Position numbers and translations under genes: made by a program. A DNA stretch of 64,000 bases, taken from NCBI GenBank assembly GCA_963691655.1, contig OY829329.1:65838852-65902851 (forward strand), read 5' to 3'. The notes under the pieces were generated by a model. It saw nothing but the letters and a program-made list of their open reading frames with translations, had not been told where the DNA came from and ran no database searches. Positions 10,595 to 21,273 of the stretch are shown in pieces. Position 1 is the first letter of the stretch. The number at the start of each line of letters is the position of its first letter. The stretch is from Toxonevra muliebris. Lineage: Eukaryota > Arthropoda > Insecta > Diptera > Pallopteridae.

Positions 10595-11664
10595 CAAGGC
10601 CGTATTTAGGGGGATGTTTTGGGGGTTCTGACACCCCTCCCCCCCCCCCGAAATGTGGAAACTTTATACTAATTTTTTAGATTAATTGCCAATGGATGGG
10701 AAAAAAAGTCAAAATAAAATCTATTTAACGATATTTTTTACTTCCATCGGTTTTTTATCTTAAAAGTCAAATATAAAAAATAAATTTGAAATCTTAGTTA
10801 CACTATGCGATCAAATCCGATTTGTTTTCTTCGACATGAGGTTTGACTACGGATTCAAAAAGAGAAGGTAATACTGAGCACTCCTGCACTCATAGTTTTT
10901 TTAGGTCAGTAACTGTTTTTGATTTAAAATTTCGTCCTGAATCAGTTTGAAAAGTTTAAAAATTTATAAAAAATATAAAACATTAACGGATTCTTGTAAA
11001 ATTAGACTTGCTTGAACCCCGTTTTTTTCCTAAAACGTGACGTGATGGGATGTTTTTGACCTCAGATTCGTGTTCAATGTTAAAAATTCTTTCGCAAAAA
11101 CACCATCTTATTAGCAAACCCATCTTAAAATTAATTTTTTAACGCATTATTGCTCAGAGCACCACGACTAGAAAGATCTCTTTCAATGCAGTGACTTAAC
11201 GAATTTATGGAATATAAGCCAACCTCATCCGGGTTCCTTATCATTGATAATGGCTCAAATTCCCATATATGATCATTTGAAAAAAATGAGCCTCTACTAT
11301 TTTTGGTAATTTTTTTGAGGTTGGGTACATCATCAGAAGTAGGAAGTCAATGAGTTAATGAAATTATGTTCCTCACGATAAAAAAAATGCACTAGAATGC
11401 ACATTGAATAATATTTATTTGAAAAAACTTAATTTGATTATTCTGGGAATTTTTTGCCACTTTTGGCCATTTTTTTGAGGTTAAGATTAAAAAAATCGGA
11501 AAATTTTTCCTAAAATTTTAATTCTATAGGGTCCATCAAATGTATTATCGATTTAATTTATTGTATTTAAAAATCAGTTTGATAAAAATTATTTATAAAT
11601 ATTTTTTTCGAATGAAAACCCCCCCCCCTCCCCCCCCCGAAAAAAATTTCTGGCTACGGCCCTG
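10595..11664. mobile_element. non-autonomous hAT-type element, 1,070 bp, with 8-bp target duplication
   Basis: An exact 8-bp duplication GGCAGAAC flanks the element (10,587-10,594 and 11,665-11,672). The left end is CAAGGCCGTATTTAGGGGG. The right end read inward is CAGGGCCGTAGCCAG, so the tips share CA-GGCCGTA. The 8-bp duplication and CA(G/A)GG tips are the hallmarks of hAT transposons. Long C-runs sit just inside both ends (near 10,631 and 11,620). There is no transposase frame, so it would depend on a transposase made elsewhere. Confidence 0.85.
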
Positions 11665-11672
11665 GGCAGAAC

Positions 11673-12729
11673 TTTTGCTCTCCACCTGGCTGGATTTCCA
11701 AAATTTCACCTACTAAATTTTTAAGCTATTGTGAAACTATTTTTCGGCGCTTGTATACCCTAATTGCATTAAGTGCATAGGTAGCTACATATGCCAGAGT
11801 ATGTTGTATTTGTACCTATTATTATCAACAACATCATCGTGATTGCTGGATGGGTTTTTTTTTTGAAGAGATCTATAATCACGATTGTTTGTGTGTCTGT
11901 TTGTGATTGTTTAGTCGATTTATTTGGCATTAAAGTTTTCGAATTAAATTACCTCATTTACTAACAAAAATGTTGCCTAATGTGATGATCTTCAAATGCG
12001 CTTTTCTTTGTTAGTTTCATTTCGTTTCGATTTAACTTTTTTGCTGTTTATGTCGTTGCTTGGTGTCTGGTGGTGTGGCACATACACACACGTAACACAA
12101 TCTAAATTTGTTTTCCAAAACAAAAATTATAAACCGCACGTGAGTTTCATTCATTTTCTAATTTAGACTATGAATAAATATGTCTGCATGTATATGGAGG
12201 GAGTCAAATGATATTAAGAAAATGTATTATAATTTCCTGTTACTGCTAACTATTTACAAATGATTCAGTTCTTTTTTGTTATTAATATTTTTAGAATTTG
12301 AAATAATTCTTTGTTAATATGAAATTTATTGTGCAATTATGTTCATGCCGTTTTTATTTTTCTACTCGTTTGTTTAATAATCACTATAAAAATACTATAA
12401 TTTTTATGGTCAAGCGTACTGCTGTTGCATTGTTGCTACTTCCACTGTTGCATACTTCCACGATGCGCACGTAGGCAATTGTAAATTTATTGGATTCTTT
12501 GTTAATAATAATAAAAATTAAAAAGAAAATAATAATAATTGTTGTAAGTAAAAACTGCTGGCATAGCTAAAAAATGTTGTCACAGACAATTGTTGATCTC
12601 TGAGTAATGACGATTGGTTGTAATAGAATTTAATTGTCATAAGGTTCTGAAATAATTACAGTGTACAACAATAGTAAAGTTTTTTTTTTTTGAAAATGAA
12701 TATTTGGTTTTAACTTTGTCTCCTTTCGC
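11673..12729. other. AT-rich non-coding DNA, no gene seen
   Basis: Contains T- and A-rich runs and short ATT repeats near 12,500-12,540. No gene, RNA or element terminus was recognised. Confidence 0.55.
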
Positions 12730-14510
12730 TCCTATTGAAAACCAAGTTTTGAGTGGGAAAAAAGTTTTAAATGAGGGAAAAATTTCCGAATGTGACAAAA
12801 TGTTTCAGATAAGGCAAAACGTTCCGAATGAAAAATGAATGAAAAAAAATCGTTCCGATTGAATCAAAAATTTTGGAATGGGACAAAAAGTTCCAAATGG
12901 AAAAAAACTTTCAAATGAAGAAAAAGTTCCGAAAGTTCTGAAATGCAAAAAAATTTAGACTGAATAAAAAATTTCCGAATGAAACAAAAAGTTCCGAATG
13001 GACAAAAAGTTTCGACTACGAAGAAAAGATTTGAACGGAACAAAAAGTTTCGAATGGCAACAAAGTTTAGACTAGACCAAAAATTTCCGAATGAGGAGAA
13101 ATGTTGGAAATTGTTCAAAAATTTCCGAATGGAAAACAATTTTAGAATGGAAAAAAGTTCGGAATGGAAAAAAGTTCGGAATGGAAAAAATTCGGATTGG
13201 TACAAAAAGTTCCGACTGTATCAAAAATTTCAGAATGGGGCAAAAATTTTAGAAAAGAAAAAAAAAAAATTCCGAACTCCTAGAGCAAAAAGTTTCGTAA
13301 TGAAAAAAGTTAAAAGTGAATAAAAAATTTCCGAATGAAACAAAAGTTCCGAATGGGATAAAAAGCTTCGAATACGAAAAAAAGATTGGAATGGAACAAA
13401 AAGTTTCGAATGTGAAGAGAGTTCAGACTAAACCAAAAATTTCCGAATGAGAAGAAAAGTTCCAAATGCTTAAAAAATCTCCGAATGAAAAAAAATTTTA
13501 GAATGGGAAAAAGATCCGAATGAAAAAAAATTTTAGAATGGGAAAAAAGATCCCAATAGAAAAAAATTCCGATTGAGACAAAAAGTTCCGACTAGATGAA
13601 AAATCTCTGAATAGGACAAAAAGTTACGAAAAGAAAAAAAATTCCTAACACCTGGAACAAAAAGTTTCGAAATGCAAAAAAGCTCAGACTGGATCAAAAA
13701 TTTCAGAATGAGACAAAAATTTCCGAATGACACACAAAGCTTCGAATGGGACAAAATGTTTCAAATAAAGCAAAACGTTCCAAAAAATAAATTAATGAAA
13801 AAAAAAAAAATTCCTATTAGATCAAAAATTTCGGAATGGGACAAAAAGTTCCAAATGGAAAGAAATTTTCAAATTTAAGAAAAGTTAAAAGGTTCAAATG
13901 GAAAAAAACGTTCTAAGAGAAAAAATTTCAAAATGGAAAAGTTTCGATCTGGACAAAAAATTCTGACTGGAACAAAATTTCAGAATGAGACAAAAAGTTC
14001 CGAAAGGAAAAAAAAGTTTCGAATAGAACAAAAAATTCCGAAAAGAACAAAAAGTTATGTAATGGAAAAAAGTTCAGATTGAATCAAAAATTTTGCAATG
14101 TCACAAAAAGTTTCGAATGACACAAATACTTTCGAATGGAACAAAATGTTCCAATAAAAAAAAAGTCTCAAATGGGAAAATTGATTGAGACAAAAATTTC
14201 CGGATGAGACAAAAATTCCGAACGAGAAAAAATGTCCGAAAAGAACAAAAATTTCAGAATGGGACAAAAATTTCCCAATGGAGCATCGAATGGAGTTTTG
14301 ACTGAATAAAAAAAATTTCTGAATAAGACAAAAAATTTCGAATAGAAAAAGGTTTCAAATAAAAAAAATTTCGAGTAGAAAACGGTTCCGATTGGGACAA
14401 AAGTTTCGACTAGATCAAAACTTTTCAAATAAAAAAAGTATATCCAAATAGATGAAAATTTTCGGAGTAGATCAAAAAGTTCCCAGTGGATCAAAAAATT
14501 TTCGCAAGAA
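12730..14510. repeat. degenerate 19-bp satellite, array 2
   Basis: This is the same phrase as the array at 7,085-9,455 (GAATGGGACAAAAAGTTCC, with a GAATGGAAAAAAGTT variant more common here). The block starting TTCCGAATGAAACAAAAAGT at about 12,974 recurs at about 13,330, carrying the same TCGAATACGAAAAAAAGAT-like and TTTCCGAATGAG variants in order. This gives a higher-order step of about 355 bp. Minus-strand open frames up to 143 codons come from the array. Confidence 0.9.
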
Positions 14511-14659
14511 TTTTGATACAAGTAAGTAACTTCTTCTTCTTTTTTGCTTTCCCTCTTATCTTTGCTCTTCTTCTTTTCCTCTAACTGGGCAAGGTGCAAT
14601 GGTCCGAAATTTCAAGAGCTAAGAAACTACACAGATCGTTGTTGTTGTTGTTTTTTGGC

Positions 14660-15330
14660 TCTGTTCGTGCATGTTCACGTATAGTTATTGTTATCCGAAC
14701 TACACGCGTAGTTCAGGTTCGTGTTTTTAAAAGTAATTTACACGGGGTTCGAACGTTCGTGTAGTTATTGTAAACACAAACTGCACGTGTAGTTCAGGTT
14801 TGTGGTTCTAAAAGTAAATTACATGGGACTCGAACATTCATGTAGTTATTGTAAACCGAACTACACGTGTAGTTCAGGTTCGTGTTTATAAAAGTAAATT
14901 ACACGGGACTCGAACATTCATGTAGTTATTGTAAACCAAACTACACGTGTAGTTTAGGTTCGTGTTTCTAAAAGTAAATTACACGGGACTCGAACATTCA
15001 TGTAGTTATTGTAATCCGAACTACACGTGTAGTTCAGGTTCGTATTTCTAAAAGTAAATTACACGGGACTCGGACATCCATGTAGTTATTGTAAACCGAA
15101 CTACACGTGTAGTTCAGGTTCGTGTTTGTAAAAGTAAATTACACGGGACTCGAACATCCATGTAGTTATTGTAAACCGAACTACACGTGTAGTTCAGGTT
15201 CATGTTTCTAAAAGTAAATTACACGGGACTCGAACATTCATGTAGTTATTGTAATCCGAACTACACGTGTAGTTCAAGTTCGTGTTTCTACAACTAAACT
15301 ACATGAGATGCGAACGTTCGTGTACATCTG
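14660..15330 (+). repeat. 80-bp satellite, about 8 units, each with an E-box palindrome
   Basis: The phrase ACACGGGACTCGAAC starts at 14,821 (variant), 14,901, 14,981, 15,061, 15,141 and 15,221, a strict 80-bp step, with diverged units at each end. Every inner unit contains the perfect 16-bp palindrome AACTACACGTGTAGTT, whose centre CACGTG is a canonical E-box. CACGTG starts at 14,784, 14,864, 14,944, 15,024, 15,104, 15,184 and 15,264. The first and last units carry the palindrome CGAACGTTCG where inner units read CGAACATTCA. Confidence 0.93.
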
Positions 15331-17245
15331 TATGTTGAGACTCGTTGTGAAATGAAAGCTCTAGTATCTATCAATCTTTGGAATTTTCGAATTCTGCTTC
15401 AAATTAGAGTTATAATCTTATTGAATTTGAGCCAGACTTGGGTTTTCTAAAAAAGAAATTGAAGCTCAAAATGGTGGTTTAGAGTTAGAGTTCAGGATGA
15501 GCTGATCTAACCAAAGCACTCAGTCACAAAGACCGTTGTACTATACCCGAGATAGAAACAGTAGAAGAAAATAGGAAAGCAGGAAAGATTTGTGAGGGGA
15601 TGAAAGGGGAAGGAAATGTTTGTGTTTTAATATATTGCAACCAGAGTTGTAATCATTTATCTTACAACATAATCCTATGTGTTGCAGTCTCTGTTTTGGG
15701 TTTTAATTCGACAAATTCGGTTCTTGCCGATTCTGAGGCTGGCTTCAGTTTCTTATTTATTGTTTATTATAAAGCTACTCTTACCTGTTTGAAGAAAGTA
15801 ATTGCTAAGTCATTGCTAGAAAAGCTGTTAGCTTCTAATCGAAAGAAATTGAAACTGCAGCGTCATAAAGCTTGGACTTTTTAATCAACCAAATAAAAAA
15901 AAAAATAAAACAAAAATAACTGCCAACTCAAACTTCGAATCTTGTACTATTGGCTTTTAATTGGTATATGTAAAAGAATTATACAAAAATTTAATATTAC
16001 GTTAAAACATAAATTAATTTTGAGTACACAAAACTACAAAAGAAACACAAGAAGAATGTAAATTTGGTTAGCTTTAGTTTGAATGAAGAATGTTAAATAT
16101 ATTTATAAATCATCAATAAAAAGAAAGCAATTAAAATTCATTAGTATAATGTGTTTATCGAAAAAAAATATTTAAATCTTTTTTTTTTTTTCACTGATGT
16201 GTTCAAATATTTACCGTTTTTTAAAGAGAATGTTTTTCTATGTTTTTCCATTAATAAAACTAATTTATCAAGTGTTAAGAAAAAAGCCAAAAAAAAAATT
16301 ATCAGAAAAAAAAAAAAAAACAGATTTTAAACATTTATTACTAGGTACTAATGTTTGTAATCTTGTAATAATGTTCACTATAAGTCATCATTAAAAATAG
16401 TGAATCAAAAAAAAAGCACTTTCTTTCATTGGTTTTTGTTTATGTGTGTGTGTGTGTTTTTTGTAGTTGCAACGTCATTTACTTTCCATTGAGATAAGAG
16501 CTACAAAAAATAACAGCCGCTTTTGCATTGAAAACTAAAAACAACAGCAACAACCAACATCGATAGATACCTGAAATTCTTGTACAAACCGAGCTGATAT
16601 ATTAAATTATAAAAAAAATATATATATATGAAACTTTCACATGGCAGTTTTAAAAAAGATTGGGGATTTATAGTAAGAGGAAGTAGGGGACGGGAGAGAG
16701 GGGGAATGCTCTGTGTAGTTGGAGGACAGACAGTGTGTTTTTGTGAGATGATGATATATTACTTTTTATATAAAAACTAAAATTATGCCTATTTATTATG
16801 CTCACACTGGGACTAAACACAGTTAAAATATGTTTGACGACTAGAGCGCATGCATATCGCCTGTCATCCTCTAAAAACAAAAAAAAAAAAAAACAACACT
16901 TTCGCCATCAAAATCTCAAAAAAAAAGAAGATATTAAATATTTATTATTTACAAGCTTAAGCGAAGACTTTAGAAATTTATAGCTATTATATTTGAATGC
17001 ACACATACATACATACATACATACCATTTAATTCATTTTCATGTACAGCACAAATATTAAAATTTGTGTTTTTATTTTATTAAAAATTGCATTTTTTTTA
17101 AAGCTACTGCACTCACAGCTTTACTCAGTCGGTGAGCGCAATCAATCTAATTTTGTGCGCAAGCAATTGACAATAATTACTGGTTGATTTGGCACGAGTG
17201 TGTGTGTTGACCGCTGTGGCAAACATACAGACACATTTATGGAAA
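15331..17245. other. AT-rich non-coding DNA, no gene seen
   Basis: The longest open frame (15,600-15,884, 94 codons) has no recognisable domain. Its neighbourhood shares the phrase GGTTCTTG-CGATCTGA with 20,543-20,570, so both are probably pieces of an old repeat. Microsatellites: (GT)n near 16,444 and (ACAT)n near 17,003-17,025. Confidence 0.5.
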
Positions 17246-17542
17246 TTAAGGTTGCCAGACATGTATTGATTTTAATAGAACATGTACTTTTTTTTGGTTG
17301 CAAAAAGTACTTACTCTTTGAAGTCATATCTTAAAATCAATAGTGATTTTTAAGGTTTTGTATTAATTTTCAACCGTTTTTGTATTGTTTTCGTACTGAT
17401 TTTATATCATTTTGTACTGATTTTGTACTGTTTTTTAAATACAATTAAGTTTTTAGCATTTTGTACTTGCAAGTGTTAAATTTGTTTAATTGTTCCCCCT
17501 AAAATTCAATGAGAATTCAAATTTAATTCTTTATTTATTTAA

Positions 17543-18694
17543 TTACACTGTACAACACGTAAAATAGTTTTTATATCTAAGCTGTGGCTCGGTTTTTCTT
17601 TGGTATTTGTGGATACTGATTACGAATCTGTAAAATAAATTTTCGGATCACTTTAGATTTCGTGTATGTTTGTAAATCTTCGTTTTTTGAAAATTTGATA
17701 AGGGGGGGTTCATGGATGAAATTTTTCTTTGTTTTGTTTATGTTTTCCACATGAATTGTCCAATTTCAAGAGGTATGGATGAAAAAAAAAAAATTTTTGT
17801 AAAATTTTTTTAGTTTGAAATATTATTAAAATTTTTTTTTTATATCCAAAACACTTAAAATTGCATGATTCGTGTAAAAAAGCAAAACAAAAAGGATAAA
17901 AAAAATTTTCATCCATAACGCCCCCCTTACCAGATTTAAAAAAAACGAAAATCTACCAATATAACGAAAAATTGAAATTTTATGAAAAATTAGTTTTACC
18001 TCCAAAACTCTTTAAATTACCTGATTCGTGTAAAAAAGCAAAAAAACGGGGAAATTTTTTTTTTCATCCATGAGGCCCCCCCTATCAGATTTTCAAAAAC
18101 GAAGAAATTAATTTTATGAAAATTTTTTTTTTCATCCAAAACTTCTAAAATAGCTTAATTCGTGTAGAAAAATTAAAATAAACGGGAAATTTTTTTTTTA
18201 CCATTTACCCCCCTCTTATCGAATTTTCAAATGCAAAGATCTACCAATATAACGAAAAATTCAAATTTTATGAAAAATTAGTTTTACCTCCAAAACTCTT
18301 AAAATTGCATGATTCGTGTAAAAAACAAAAAAACAGGAAAAATATTTTTTTCATCTATGAGGCCCCCCTTATCAGATTTTCAAAAACGAAGAAATTAATT
18401 TTAGGAAAAAATTTTTTTTCATCCAAAACTTCTAAAATAGCTTAATTCGTGTAGAAAATTTAAAATAAACAAAAAAAAAATTTTTCGTCCATGGACCCTC
18501 CCTTATCAGATTTTCAAAAATGGAAAATTTTCCAAAATACGAATATGAAGTTTGCAAAGATTCGTCCATCAGCCTCCAAAAATATCCCCTGCCAGCTCCC
18601 CCCCCCCACCGCCGCCCCCCCCCCCCCCCCCCCCAAAAAAAAAGGGCCACAACTCACATACTGTTTTAATATCTAATTTTGTTGTACAATGTTA
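17543..18694. mobile_element. CACTGTACAAC inverted-repeat element, expanded copy (1,152 bp)
   Basis: The left end TTACACTGTACAAC and the right end read inward TAACATTGTACAAC match at 12 of 14 positions, and similarity continues inward through a GCTGTGGC block. A short relative lies at 43,508-43,805. The interior here has an inverted first module (AATTTGATAAGGGGGG near 17,690) and then about five direct modules of TCCATGAGGCCCCCC + TTATCAGATTTTCAAAA near 17,911, 18,066, 18,199, 18,352 and 18,486. The modules are about 143 bp and alternate in type, so the real repeat is a dimer of about 287 bp. There is no coding capacity. Confidence 0.75.
18597..18634 (+). repeat. poly-C tract
   Basis: A run of nearly pure C, broken only by ACCGCCG near 18,608-18,614. 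On the minus strand this is a G-rich tract able to form a quadruplex. It lies at the inner side of the right end of the 17,543-18,694 element. Confidence 0.9.
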
Positions 18695-18822
18695 TTAAAC
18701 ATTTTTCTACTTTAAAAAAAAAAAAAAATGTACCATAATTTGTTTTGCTTTATACTTAGTTTTTAAAACAATTACTTTTTGAAGTGTACTGATTTTCTTC
18801 CTTTCATATCTGGTAACCTTAA

Positions 18823-20717
18823 ACAAAATACAAATACGCATTCACAATTAAATGAAATAGCACAAATCCATGTTAATGTGCCTTAAATTTAAGCATTTAT
18901 AGCAAATTGCTGCAATTGCAACTGAAACTGCTACTAATGATAGATGATTTTGTTGCATTAGAGCATTGCTCCTTCATATGAGGGTAAGTGGTATGGAGAA
19001 AAAAAAATGATCAAAAACTAAATATTTTAATAGCAAAGAAAAATTTAATAGTTGCAACAGCTGAAATGAAATGAACTGAAAAGAAAAGCTGACATCATTC
19101 ATGCTTAAACGGTTTTTTCATTTTTTCATACGTGTCTACATGTGTCTATCTTTGTCTCTCTGTCTACTTGCATTCATGATGTCTGTCCAAGATTGTTGTC
19201 CGTCTCACTGTCGCCATGTATTGACCACTCTGCTCCAGCTACTGCATTGCAATTGTTGCTCCATGCTCTTCTTCTTCAACTGCATCCGATTATTGCTCAT
19301 TTTTTTTTCTTTTTTTGGTTCATTGCTGTTGATTTTCATCTTTTTTGCAGCAGCAGCTACATATGAATATTACTTGAACTTGCCTGTCTTTATGTCTATG
19401 CCTTTTTAAAATATGCAATGTGGATTGCATTTTTTAAAAAGTGTATACAAAAAAAAAAAGAAGAAAAATTGAATTAAATATGCAGACAAGAAATTAAAAG
19501 ATTGCCATAAATGCTGATTTAATAAGCGGTTTTTACTTTTTTTTTTTTTTTTTTTGAATAAATTATGCGTGTTTGTGTTTGTTTTAATTAATTGTTTTTA
19601 ATCCTATTATGTACAAATAGTTAAGAAAAAATTAATATAAAGTTGAAATAACTTATACGAGTATGTAGGTAAATACGAGTACAAGCTGAGAGGGGATTAA
19701 TGGGTTTTCGGGGGGAAGGATGTTCAAGGGGTCTCACAGAGGCTGAAGATGGTTTCCGGGGAACTTAAACAAACTCATTATTTGAATTTTAAATTCACAT
19801 TAAAAAACAAATAGCTAATACTATGTTCCCACTGAGCCGAAATAGCGTGTTTTCGATCATTTCCGAAGTTTCGGCTAAAACTGCGTTTAAATGCTCAATT
19901 TCGGCATATAAAAATATGTCAAACGAAACCACGGAAATTGAGTTTCAACGAAATCGAGCAAAAATCTAATGCAACCCTGAATGTGTTCACTGAAATTAAT
20001 ATTGAAATGAATTTGTTCTGACATTTCTACTCTGACATTCGATTTTGCTTTGCCTACAACTTGATTAATATTATGAGACGAAAGTATAAAAAAAAAAGTT
20101 GTGGATTGCGCGGAAAGAGAAGCTCAAAGCCGAGGTATGGGCAGAAATGGTAGAGGAACTCCGTAGGACAACAGTCATACCTATGAATTAATGGCTGCCG
20201 TAGCAAGGCTGCATAGTTCAGTGGTTCAGAGGTTCAGTGGGAGCATGGTAAAAACAATATTCAAACAAACATAAAAATAAATAAATTGCGAGAGGTTTAC
20301 TCATTCAGCCCTTTCCCTTTCAGTCCTCCTCCTTCCCCCACCATTTTCCTCCTTGATTGTGTTTTGCTTTACAGTACAGTAAAAATAATATACGATTGAA
20401 AAAGGAAATAGGAGTCTGTATAGGATTTCAGTCGGCTTATTTAAATTGTAAGAAGCTCACATTGTTTAGGGGTTGTCAAAAGGAAGTTGCCTTTCAAAAC
20501 CAGAAGATTAATAATTCCTCTCTGGGGTTCCGAGTACACAGTTTGGTTCTTGTCGGATCTGAATCGGGCTTGGGCTTTGAAATGACGGTTTAGAATTAAC
20601 TTGCTTGATTAATTGATCAAAAAAAATCATTTCCCCGCCCCCCCTCCACTCCTCTCAGGAGCTTAAGGCTTCTACTATTAATCATTTTGTTATCATCTGG
20701 ACGGGTGATTGACTTAC
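18823..20717. other. mostly AT-rich DNA, no gene seen
   Basis: Near 19,836-19,875 an inverted pair AGCCGAAA / TTTCGGCT begins a less AT-rich stretch, to about 20,200, that may be a decayed element. I found no partner end. A G-rich patch lies at 19,690-19,760 and a poly-T at 19,538-19,555. Confidence 0.45.
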
Positions 20718-20792
20718 CGTAGATGATCCTGAGTTGATGGTGCTGCCATCTTTTTCACGTTGCTCAGGATCAGCGTTTTCTAACATATGGTA
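20718..20792 (-). CDS. candidate 75-nt internal coding exon, unidentified protein
   Basis: On the minus strand the sequence CCGGTTGCAG is a good acceptor. The exon runs from TACCATATG to ...TCATCTACG and meets a near-perfect donor GTAAGTCAAT. The exon is 75 nt, exactly 25 codons in phase 0, and its one open frame begins YHMLENADPEQREKDGST and ends in a Ser/Gly-rich tail. The mixed, charged composition is unlike the repeat-derived frames elsewhere. A TAA lies 39 nt upstream of the acceptor with no other AG between, so the frame needs this acceptor (or the TTAG 13 nt further in). It may belong to a gene on the minus strand whose next exon could be the candidate at 3,196-3,343. I cannot name the protein. 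The polypyrimidine tract is only moderate. Confidence 0.45.
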
Positions 20793-21131
20793 CTGCAACC
20801 GGTTTGTGTCAAGGATGACATTTGAATGAATTTACAGTTGTGTACCATGTCATTAAAAAAATGGCACTTTTTTGTGTATGTATTCGCCATAATGGACGAC
20901 GCACAGTGGTTGAAATGTGGACGAAAATCATTTTTTTAATTAGCTCCAATTTTTATTTTATTTTTACTTTTTTTATTTTTAACTAATAAGTAAATATCTG
21001 AATATCATGTTTTAAAAATATTAAGGGGGTACCTGCTTAAGTTTTTTATGTGGTGTTCGATCAATGTTAGAACGCTTGGTAAGAGAGAGCAACCTAAGCT
21101 AAATTTGAGAGCTAATCACTCCAAAATTACT

Positions 21132-21154
21132 AATATATATATATATATATATAT
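21132..21154. repeat. (AT)n microsatellite
   Basis: Uninterrupted alternating TA of about 23 bp, inside the left part of the 20,897-22,730 element. Confidence 0.95.
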
Positions 21155-21273
21155 TTAATTGAAAGCTTTATCAATGATGAGGTTTCGAAAAAAAAATTGA
21201 TGATTGAAGGAGGGGAGGGCGGGGGAAGAATGGGGAGTAAATTTTTGAGGGAGGGAAAATGACTTTCGCAATA

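Larger units (their letters stand above)
17250..18818. mobile_element. outer inverted-repeat element with TTAA at both edges, carrying a nested insertion
   Basis: The left tip GGTTGCCAGACATG (17,250) and the right tip read inward GGTTACCAGATATG (ending 18,818) match at 12 of 14 positions. TTAA stands outside each tip (17,246-17,249 and 18,819-18,822). Both sides have GTACTTTTT or TGTACTGATTTT motifs. The interior is occupied by the CACTGTACAAC element at 17,543-18,694, leaving about 420 bp of the outer element. TTAA targets are typical of piggyBac, but similar GGTTGCCA tips also occur in hAT elements, so the class is open. Confidence 0.55.

Noticed and set aside
14168..14599. 143-codon minus-strand frame
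   Set aside because: Mostly the 19-bp satellite. The N-terminal Lys/Glu-rich part is a CTT/TCT-rich patch.
14660..15330. CRISPR-like array of palindromic repeats with spacers
   Set aside because: The whole 80-bp unit is conserved, with no unique spacers, and the DNA is eukaryotic. It is an ordinary satellite.
15748..15800. Minus-strand CTTTCTTCAAACAG joined to GTAAGAG, possible recursive splice site
   Set aside because: The pyrimidine tract is short and interrupted, and there is no supporting downstream donor. Much weaker than the two + strand sites.
15600..15884. 94-codon + strand frame with a hydrophobic start
   Set aside because: No homologue recognised, no splice or promoter context, and the area shares phrases with 20.5 kb, pointing to an old repeat.
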